Of a stretch of DNA of 12,330 nucleotides, positions 1 to 5,052 are shown one piece after another. Origin of the DNA: Pseudomonadota bacterium (GTDB taxonomy: Bacteria > Pseudomonadota > Alphaproteobacteria > Azospirillales > Azospirillaceae); the NCBI GenBank assembly GCA_023416195.1, contig JAEZID010000467.1:1-12330 (forward strand), written 5' to 3'. A program made the position numbers and the translations under genes. The notes beneath the pieces are model-generated. The model worked only from the letters and a program-made list of their open reading frames with translations, did not search any database and had not been told where the DNA came from. Positions within the stretch are counted from its first letter, which is position 1. The number at the start of each line of letters is the position of its first letter.

Positions 1-173
1 TCGGCGAGGTCGGCTTCCACGAAGGCGGCCTCCGCCGGGACGGCGGCGCGGTGGCCCTGGCGCAGGTTGTCGAGCACGACGACGTTGAAGCCGCGATCGA
101 GCAGCTCGGCCACGCAATGGCTGCCGACATAGCCGGCGCCACCCGTGACCAGCACAGTCTGGGACGAGGTCAT
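1..173 (-). CDS. galE: UDP-glucose 4-epimerase GalE, N-terminal part (cut by window edge)
   Basis: Read on the minus strand from an ATG at 173-171, the first 57 codons give an NAD-binding Rossmann start with the motif TGGAGYVGSH (about residues 10-19), followed by VVVLDNL and then GHRAA. This is the typical opening of GalE-type extended short-chain dehydrogenases, which interconvert UDP-glucose and UDP-galactose in the cytoplasm and so supply UDP-galactose for surface glycans. The start is supported by AAGGAA about 9 nt upstream on the minus strand. The rest of the gene, including the YxxxK catalytic pair, lies outside the window, so a related sugar-nucleotide epimerase cannot be excluded. 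It is divergent from the secretion operon and fits functionally with the glycosyltransferases further right. Confidence 0.82.
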   Translation of the reverse strand, partial: MTSSQTVLVTGGAGYVGSHCVAELLDRGFNVVVLDNLRQGHRAAVPAEAAFVEADLA

Positions 174-626
174 CGCAAATATTCCTTGAATTTGTCCAAT
201 AATTGTCAGGCGTTGCGCCCGCCGGCATCAAAGGAGAAGAACACCCGTGGTGGCAGGCGCAAATGTTCCGTGGCGCAGCATGCCGTTTGTCTGGACTAAT
301 GACCAGTTAACGAAAACGGGGTAATGCGAACAATTCCGCCGCCGGAGGTCGGAGAAAAAATCTTTTTATATCAATACACTAGTCGCCACTTCCACCCCCT
401 TCCGACAGTGCGCGAAAGGGGTAGCACCCTAAACTTATCACACGCTGCCGGAGCGTCCCGGCCGTAAGCGAAAGCGGTGCGGCCGGCGATTCCGCCGCGC
501 CGCAGCGGTGCCCCCGTCGTCTCAAAACGGCTTCAGGCACCCCGGCGCCCGGGCAAGGTACCGTTAACCATGACAGCGCATGGTCGGGGTTTGCCCGAGG
601 GCAAGAATGGGCGGGAAGGATTTCGG
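174..626. promoter_or_regulatory. Divergent intergenic region between galE and the T1SS operon
   Basis: This 453-base stretch must hold the promoters of both the leftward galE gene and the rightward secretion operon. It is AT-richer than its surroundings near 351-380, where a run of six A is followed by TC and five T and then TATATC. I could not pair any -10-like hexamer with a convincing -35 at proper spacing. An in-frame extension of the ABC gene back to 477 or to an ATG at 570 is open but reads as low-complexity Arg/Pro-rich protein and lacks as good a ribosome site. I therefore treat it as untranslated. No RNA gene or repeat is recognised. Confidence 0.5.
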
Positions 627-2348
627 ATGAGCGGAATGGATCGGTCGCACTTGAACCGCGCCTATCGGAAGATCAGGCACGGTCTCCTTCTGGCCGGCGC
701 GCTGAGCTTCTTTGTGAACCTCCTGATGCTCGTGGTCCCGCTCTACACGATGCAGATCTACGACCGCGTCATGAGCAGCCGCAGCCTCGACACGCTGACC
801 ATGCTGGCGATCATCGCCGTGGGCGGTCTGGTGCTGTACGGCATCCTGGACTTCATCCGCGCGCGCGCCTTCCTGGTCACGGGGGCGGTGATCTCGCACC
901 GCTTCAACGTGCCGGCGCTGGAAGCGGCCATCGTGGACGCGCTGGGCGGCGGGCAGCGCAACGCCGGCCAGACCATGCGCGACCTGAACGAGCTGCGCAA
1001 CTTCATGACCAGCAGCGCGGTCAACGTGCCGCTGGAGCTGCTGTGGTCGCCGATCTTTCTGGTCATCCTGTTCCTGCTGCACCCGATCTACGGCTGGATC
1101 GCGGTCGGTGCGGCGCTGCTGCTGCTGGGAATGAATGCCCTGACCGACGCGCTGACCCGCCGCCCGCTGGCCGAGGCGAACGAGGCCTCCGCCAAGGTGT
1201 TCGCCGACATCGCCGGCGCCGTCCGCCACGCCGAGGCCATCGAGGCCATGGGCATGCTGCCGGCGCTCGCCCGGCGCTGGCAGGTGGCGCAGAACGGGTC
1301 CGCCTCGCTGATCGACCGGGGCGCCGCGCTGTCGCGCGCCATGGCCTCGGCGTCGCGCGCGCTGCGGCTGATCATCCAGGTCGCCACCCTGTCGGCCGGC
1401 GCGGCGCTGGTCATCCACAACGACGCATCGCCCGGCAGCATGATGGCGGCCAGCATCATGATGGCCCGCCTGCTCCAGCCCTTCGAGCATCTGGTGGACA
1501 ACTGGCGCCAGTGGGTCCTGGCCTCCGCCGCGCACAAGCGCATCCGCGAGCTGCTGGACGGCGATCGGGCGATGCGCAGCACCATGCCGCTGCCGCAGCC
1601 GCAGGGCAGCATCAAGGTGGACCGCGTCAGCCACCTGCCCAAGGGCCTGTCGCGCCCGGTTCTGCGCGGCGTGTCCTTCGCGCTGGAACCCGGCGAGGTG
1701 CTGGGCATCATCGGCCCATCGGGCGCCGGCAAATCGACGCTCGCCCGCCTGATGGTCGGCATCTGGGAACCGACGGCCGGCGGCATCTACCTGGACGGCA
1801 CCAGCACCTTCCTGTGGGAGCGCGAGAGCTTCGGCCGCTACGTCGGCTACGTGCCGCAGTCGGTCGCCCTGCTGGACGGCACCATCGGCGAGAACATCGC
1901 CCGCATGGGTCAGGCCGACCCGGCGGAAATCGTCCGCGCCGCCCGTCTGGCCGGCATCCACGAGATGATCGGGCGCCTGCCCTTCGGCTACGACACGCCG
2001 GTCGGCGACAACGCCTTCGCCCTGTCCGGCGGGCAGCGGCAGCGCATCGCGCTGGCCCGCGCGCTGTTCGGCCGCCCGCGCCTGATCGTGCTGGACGAGC
2101 CCAACTCCAACCTCGACCACGAGGGGGAGCAGGCGCTGCTCCACGCGGTCGGGCAGGCGCGCAACGACGGCGCCACGGTGGTGATGGTCGCCCATCGCCC
2201 GTCCATCGTGTCGATCGCCGACAAGCTGCTGGTCCTGAAGGACGGCGCCGTCGAGCATTTCGGCGAACGCACCGACGTCTTGAAGCTGGTCCAGCCTGGC
2301 GGCGGCGCCAAGGTCGCCCGGCTGGTCCGTTCGGGAGAATCCGCATGA
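627..2348 (+). CDS. Type I secretion system permease/ATPase (PrtD/HasD-like ABC exporter)
   Basis: A 573-residue half-transporter. In this family it dimerises in the inner membrane and uses ATP to push an unfolded RTX-type substrate through a HlyD/TolC channel. The N-terminal half is membrane-spanning: hydrophobic segments at about 19-41, 56-77, 134-172 and 240-275, with the family-typical SFFVNLLML and YDRVMSSRS near 27-53. There is no C39 peptidase domain, as expected for exporters of substrates with uncleaved C-terminal signals. The ATPase half has Walker A GPSGAGKST (363-371), signature LSGGQ (466-470), Walker B with D490-E491, and the switch histidine H523. The ATG at 627 is chosen because GGAAGGA ends 6 nt before it and the protein then starts where PrtD homologues start. 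Its stop overlaps the next gene by ATGA, so translation is probably coupled. The fused-length match and intact motifs suggest a working protein. Confidence 0.93.
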   Translation: MSGMDRSHLNRAYRKIRHGLLLAGALSFFVNLLMLVVPLYTMQIYDRVMSSRSLDTLTMLAIIAVGGLVLYGILDFIRARAFLVTGAVISHRFNVPALEAAIVDALGGGQRNAGQTMRDLNELRNFMTSSAVNVPLELLWSPIFLVILFLLHPIYGWIAVGAALLLLGMNALTDALTRRPLAEANEASAKVFADIAGAVRHAEAIEAMGMLPALARRWQVAQNGSASLIDRGAALSRAMASASRALRLIIQVATLSAGAALVIHNDASPGSMMAASIMMARLLQPFEHLVDNWRQWVLASAAHKRIRELLDGDRAMRSTMPLPQPQGSIKVDRVSHLPKGLSRPVLRGVSFALEPGEVLGIIGPSGAGKSTLARLMVGIWEPTAGGIYLDGTSTFLWERESFGRYVGYVPQSVALLDGTIGENIARMGQADPAEIVRAARLAGIHEMIGRLPFGYDTPVGDNAFALSGGQRQRIALARALFGRPRLIVLDEPNSNLDHEGEQALLHAVGQARNDGATVVMVAHRPSIVSIADKLLVLKDGAVEHFGERTDVLKLVQPGGGAKVARLVRSGESA

Positions 2349-3709
2349 CGAACGTCCCCACCGCCGCGCCGGCCGCCCAGCCGCCCCTGAACTGGGCGCC
2401 GGTCATCGACGTGACGCCGGCCGAACCCTCGCTGCGCGGCACCGCGCTGGCCGGCGCGCTGGCGGTCGCCATCGGCTTCGGCGGCTTTCTCGGCTGGGCC
2501 TTCCTGGCCAATCTGGACAGCGCCGCCCTGGCCGCCGGCACGGTGATGGTGGAAAGCCACCGCAAGACCGTGTCGCACCTGGAAGGCGGCATCCTGCGCG
2601 AGCTGCTGGTCAAGGACGGCGACATGGTGGAGGCGGGGCAGGTGCTGCTGCGCCTCGACACCACACAGAGCCAGGCGGTGGTCTCGCAGCTGTACGGCCA
2701 GTACTGGACCGCGCTGGCGCGGCTGGCCCGGCTGCGCGCCGAACAGACCGACGCCCCGGCCCCGGTCTTCGCCGAGGACCTCGTCAAGGCGGCCACCGAA
2801 AGCCCGGTCGCCGCCGAGGCCCTGGCCGCCGAGAAGCGCCTGTTCGAGTCGCGCCGCGAAAGCTACGAAGGGCAGATCGCGATCCAGCGCAAGCGCATCG
2901 AGCAGCTGCGCGACGAGATGGCGGCGCTGGACGCGCAACGCACCGCCACCACCGACCGCCTGCGCTACACCGAGGACGAGCTGCGCATCGTCGAAGGCCT
3001 GCTGGCCAAGGGCTACGAGCGCAAGCCGCGCCTTCTGGAGCTTCAGCGCAGCGTCGCCGACAGCCGTGGCAAGCTCGGCGAAATCCAGGCCGACCGCTCG
3101 AAGGCCGAACAGGGCATCGCCGCCGCCGAGCTGGAGATCATCAACCTCGGCAACATCCGCCGGTCGGAGGTCGGGAACGACCTGCAAACCGTCCAGGCCA
3201 CCGTCTCCGACCTGACCGAGCGGCTGCGCGGAGCCGGCGACGTGCTGAAACGGCAAGAGGTCACGGCGCCCCAGGCGGGCCGCGTGACGGGCCTGAAGTT
3301 CTTCACCCCCGGCGGCGTCATCCCGGCGGGCGTCGGCATCCTCGACATCGTGCCGCAGGACGACGGGCTGATCGTGGAGGCGCGCGTGTCCCCCGCCGAC
3401 GTGCAGAACGTCGAGATCGGCGGCGATGCCTCCGTGAAGCTGATCGGCTACCGCCAGCGTCTGGTGCCGCCGGTGCCGGGCAAGGTCATCGCCGTCTCCG
3501 CCGACCAGTTGCAGGACGAGCGGACGGGGCAGGCCTATTTCGCCGCCCGGATCAGCCTGGACGCCACCACGCTGAAGGCCCTGCCGACCGTGGAGCTGCA
3601 TCCCGGCATGCCGACCGAGGTGATGATCCGCGGCCACACCCGCAAGGCCATCGAATACTTCCTGACGCCGCTGACCGATGGCATGAACCGCGCCTTCCGC
3701 GAGCAGTAA
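2345..3709 (+). CDS. Type I secretion periplasmic adaptor (HlyD/PrtE family membrane fusion protein)
   Basis: A 454-residue adaptor that, in T1SSs, links the inner-membrane ABC exporter to an outer-membrane TolC-type channel. It has a Pro/Ala-rich cytoplasmic N-terminus (1-30), one membrane helix (about 33-55), a first lipoyl half-motif with HLEGGILRELLVKDG (78-92) and GQVLLRLD, and a long charged heptad-like helical hairpin (about 140-290). A second lipoyl half (VTAPQAGRV) and a beta-barrel region follow. The C-terminus GMPTEVMI...NRAFREQ is the signature ending of type I secretion HlyD proteins. The ATG overlaps the ABC stop by 4 nt, with GGGAGA 6 nt upstream. It forms a two-gene operon with the exporter; the third component (TolC-like) is not in the window and must be encoded elsewhere. 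Confidence 0.93.
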   Translation: MTNVPTAAPAAQPPLNWAPVIDVTPAEPSLRGTALAGALAVAIGFGGFLGWAFLANLDSAALAAGTVMVESHRKTVSHLEGGILRELLVKDGDMVEAGQVLLRLDTTQSQAVVSQLYGQYWTALARLARLRAEQTDAPAPVFAEDLVKAATESPVAAEALAAEKRLFESRRESYEGQIAIQRKRIEQLRDEMAALDAQRTATTDRLRYTEDELRIVEGLLAKGYERKPRLLELQRSVADSRGKLGEIQADRSKAEQGIAAAELEIINLGNIRRSEVGNDLQTVQATVSDLTERLRGAGDVLKRQEVTAPQAGRVTGLKFFTPGGVIPAGVGILDIVPQDDGLIVEARVSPADVQNVEIGGDASVKLIGYRQRLVPPVPGKVIAVSADQLQDERTGQAYFAARISLDATTLKALPTVELHPGMPTEVMIRGHTRKAIEYFLTPLTDGMNRAFREQ

Positions 3710-3722
3710 GCCCCCGTTGTTC

Positions 3723-3749
3723 CGCTTCCCCGCCGATGGCGGGGAAGCG
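3723..3749 (+). terminator. Perfect 12-bp hairpin after the T1SS operon, probable terminator
   Basis: Fourteen bases after the HlyD stop codon, CGCTTCCCCGCC (3723-3734) and GGCGGGGAAGCG (3738-3749) form a perfect 12-bp stem closed by the loop GAT. There is no clean U-tract; only broken runs of T follow (around 3759-3767). It may be a factor-independent terminator of the GC-rich type, or an RNA 3'-end stabiliser. Its position argues that the RTX gene has its own transcript. Confidence 0.7.
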
Positions 3750-4032
3750 ACGGCGCGGTTTCCCCTTTCCCGCACGAGCCGTTGTCGAACGCGCGCGGCG
3801 TCGGGCCGTTCTGCCTGCCGGTCAAACTGCGGCGCACCATCTGCGGTGGCTCTTTGGCCGCCGCGCAAACCCGGCATCGTCGACAATCGGATCCATGAAA
3901 CTTTGAAATTCGTTGCATTGCGCGCGCAACAACAAGGGAAGGTCGCGCTTCACCCCAAAACGGATCCGCAACTTAGATTTGATGTTTAGAATTTCGAAAG
4001 AAAATTCCAACAAAAATCACAGCAACGCGCAA

Positions 4033-4055
4033 CGATCATTGAGTATTATTGATCG
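4033..4055. promoter_or_regulatory. Dyad-symmetric candidate operator upstream of the RTX gene
   Basis: CGATCA (4033-4038) and TGATCG (4050-4055) are perfect inverted hexamers separated by 11 AT-rich bases. The spacing places the half-sites about 1.6 helical turns apart, centre to centre, within the range seen for dimeric regulators. The site does not match a known consensus that I can name. A chance occurrence is possible, so confidence is low. Confidence 0.3.
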
Positions 4056-4156
4056 GTGACTCTAGTAACTCAACTTTTTGCTTCCTTTGGACCCACCATT
4101 ATCACAGCATGACTCGCCGGCATTTAGGTAGATCGTTAGCTGTAACTCGCCATTTC

Positions 4157-4184
4157 GGGGTAGGCAGGCAACCGGCTGCCCCTC
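4157..4184 (+). promoter_or_regulatory. 5'-UTR hairpin just upstream of the RTX ribosome binding site
   Basis: GGCAG (4163-4167) pairs with CTGCC (4176-4180) around an 8-nt loop, and GGGG (4157-4160) can extend the stem against CCTC (4181-4184) with a 2-nt TA bulge and one G-U pair. The structure ends 14 nt before the AAGGAG ribosome site. The C-rich strand (CTCC, 4182-4185) is also complementary to GGAG of that site (4201-4204), so two exclusive pairings are possible on paper. Confidence 0.3.
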
Positions 4185-4212
4185 CCAATCGCATCGTTAA
4201 GGAGAAACTGAT

Positions 4213-4983
4213 ATGGCCACCCTTCCTGGCGGCAACTACGAAGACATCGTCGACACCGGCACCAACAAGGCCGACCTCATCCAGGGCGGCGAGGGGAATG
4301 ACCTCCTGTTCGGCGGCAACGGCGAAGACACGCTGGTCGGCGGCAACGGCAGCGACATCCTCGACGGCGGCAACGGCGAAGACGTCCTGACCGGCGGCAG
4401 CGGCGACGACATCCTGTCCGGCGGCAACGGCGACGACATCCTGACCGGAGGCGACGGCGACGACGTCCTGTCCGGCGGCAAGGGCGACGACGTCCTGACC
4501 GGCGGCGACGGCGACGACATCCTGAAGGGTGACCAGGGTGACGACATGCTGCTCGGCGGTGCCGGCAACGACATTCTGGACGGCGGCAAGGGCGACGATG
4601 TCCTGAAGGGCGGCACCGGCGACGACATCCTGAAGGGTGGCGACGGCGACGACTTCCTGGCCGGCGACGAAGGCAACGACATGCTGATCGGCGGCAAGGG
4701 CGACGACATCCTGTCCGGTGGCGAAGGCAGCGACACCTTCGTCTTCTCCGGCGGCGGCGGCCAGGACGTGGTGCTCGACTTCCAGGTGGGCGAGGATCTG
4801 TTGCAGATCGAGCGCAACATCAACGGCCTCAAGATCGCCAGCGCCGACGATCTGGCGGATCGCGTCACCGACCAGGGCGGCGACGCCGTGATCGACCTGG
4901 GCAACGGCGACACCATCACGCTGAAGGGTGTCTCCGCCGACGACATCCACAACAACCCGAACGATTTCTTCGTGATCCACTGA
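4213..4983 (+). CDS. Small secreted RTX calcium-binding protein (beta-roll repeats plus C-terminal secretion signal)
   Basis: A 256-residue, very acidic, cysteine-free protein. Residues 1-24 are a short leader without a Sec signal. Residues 25-177 are 17 back-to-back nonapeptides of the RTX form GGxGxDxLx, which in this family fold into a calcium-loaded parallel beta-roll outside the cell. Residues 178-256 form the usual C-terminal region, with SDTFVFSGGGGQD, LDFQVGEDLLQI, and a final acidic-then-hydrophobic DFFVIH typical of uncleaved T1SS signals. No protease, lipase, adhesin or other effector domain is visible, which is unusually minimal. The start has AAGGAG 8 nt upstream. The gene ends in two consecutive in-frame TGA codons. 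The most likely exporter is the ABC/HlyD pair just upstream. Its job (structural matrix or surface-layer component, glycan-binding scaffold) is unknown. Confidence 0.93.
   Translation: MATLPGGNYEDIVDTGTNKADLIQGGEGNDLLFGGNGEDTLVGGNGSDILDGGNGEDVLTGGSGDDILSGGNGDDILTGGDGDDVLSGGKGDDVLTGGDGDDILKGDQGDDMLLGGAGNDILDGGKGDDVLKGGTGDDILKGGDGDDFLAGDEGNDMLIGGKGDDILSGGEGSDTFVFSGGGGQDVVLDFQVGEDLLQIERNINGLKIASADDLADRVTDQGGDAVIDLGNGDTITLKGVSADDIHNNPNDFFVIH
4285..4743 (+). repeat. 17 tandem 27-bp units encoding RTX nonapeptides
   Basis: The units run without interruption for 459 bases, each coding GGxGxDxLx. DNA identity between units is high because the same codons (GGC GGC, GGC GAC GAC, ATC CTG) recur. Units 10 and 15 differ in the same way, starting with Gly-Asp (GDQGDDMLL and GDEGNDMLI), and their left neighbours are also alike (GGDGDDILK, GGDGDDFLA), hinting at a 5-unit higher-order duplication. 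The last unit (GGEGSDTFV) grades into the secretion domain. The near-identical DNA makes unit gain or loss by recombination or slippage plausible. Confidence 0.93.
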
Positions 4984-5006
4984 TGACCCACTAGGGGGGA
5001 CCGGAG

Positions 5007-5033
5007 CGGCGGCGTGCGCTCCGCACGCCGCCG
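5007..5033 (+). terminator. Perfect 12-bp hairpin between the RTX gene and the glycosyltransferase genes
   Basis: CGGCGGCGTGCG (5007-5018) and CGCACGCCGCCG (5022-5033) form a perfect 12-bp stem with loop CTC, 23 nt after the RTX stop. No T-run follows. It may be a partial terminator or a 3'-end stabiliser that leaves RTX mRNA more abundant than the downstream message. It ends 10 nt before the AAGGAG ribosome site of the next gene. It contains a GTG codon (5014) that could formally start the next gene, which is one reason for preferring the ATG at 5053. Confidence 0.6.
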
Positions 5034-5052
5034 GTTGGTCCGCAAGGAGCGC

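Larger units (their letters stand above)
3750..4212 (+). promoter_or_regulatory. Long AT-rich leader/promoter region of the RTX gene with several dyads
   Basis: No convincing gene lies here. From about 3880 to 4110 the sequence is much AT-richer than the flanking genes, as expected for a promoter region. Visible elements: a 12-bp palindrome TTGCGCGCGCAA (3918-3929); a dyad GAATTT-N7-AAATTC (3989-4007) overlapping the -10-like hexamer TAGAAT (3987-3992, 5 of 6 to consensus, no good -35); a dyad CGATCA-N11-TGATCG (4033-4055); a 6-bp inverted pair TTGAGT/ACTCAA (4039-4044 and 4068-4073); and a leader hairpin near 4157-4184. The ribosome site AAGGAG is at 4199-4204. The density of dyads suggests regulator binding, but no family-specific operator is recognised. 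Confidence 0.5.

Noticed and set aside
51..299. An 82-codon plus-strand open frame at the left edge.
   Set aside because: The first part is antisense to galE, whose Rossmann motif is clear, and the rest runs through the intergenic region without homology or ribosome site.
351..380. A-run followed by T-run and TATATC as a promoter or terminator upstream of the ABC gene.
   Set aside because: No -35 box at a proper distance and no GC stem next to the T-run; recorded only as AT-rich sequence.
477..626. An N-terminal extension of the ABC transporter (starts at 477 or 570).
   Set aside because: The extra residues are basic and low in complexity, absent from the PrtD family, and the ATG at 627 has GGAAGGA at ideal spacing.
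564..2258. A 564-codon minus-strand open frame under the ABC transporter gene.
   Set aside because: Its translation is a His/Gln/Asp-rich low-complexity product; the plus strand has intact Walker, signature and switch motifs over the same bases.
1043..2344. The HlyD frame stays open far upstream, which could suggest an 888-residue fusion.
   Set aside because: The upstream part reads as Arg/Pro/Gly-rich shadow of the ABC gene. The ATG at 2345 has a ribosome site and is where HlyD homology begins.
3717..3989. A 90-codon plus-strand open frame after the HlyD gene.
   Set aside because: It begins on the terminator hairpin, has no ribosome site, and its protein is Arg/Ser-rich without features.
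4049..4390. A 113-codon plus-strand open frame overlapping the start of the RTX gene.
   Set aside because: Its second half is an out-of-frame reading of the RTX repeats (Ala/Thr/Ser-rich), and no ribosome site precedes it.
4285..4743. Regular 27-bp repeats that could be mistaken for a CRISPR or minisatellite.
   Set aside because: There are no spacers, the units are in frame, and they encode RTX nonapeptides.
5014..5052. A GTG start for the GT2 gene at 5014.
   Set aside because: The codon lies inside the perfect hairpin 5007-5033, and the added residues are an Arg-rich reading of that stem; the ATG at 5053 has AAGGAG just upstream. The short 3-nt spacer keeps some doubt.
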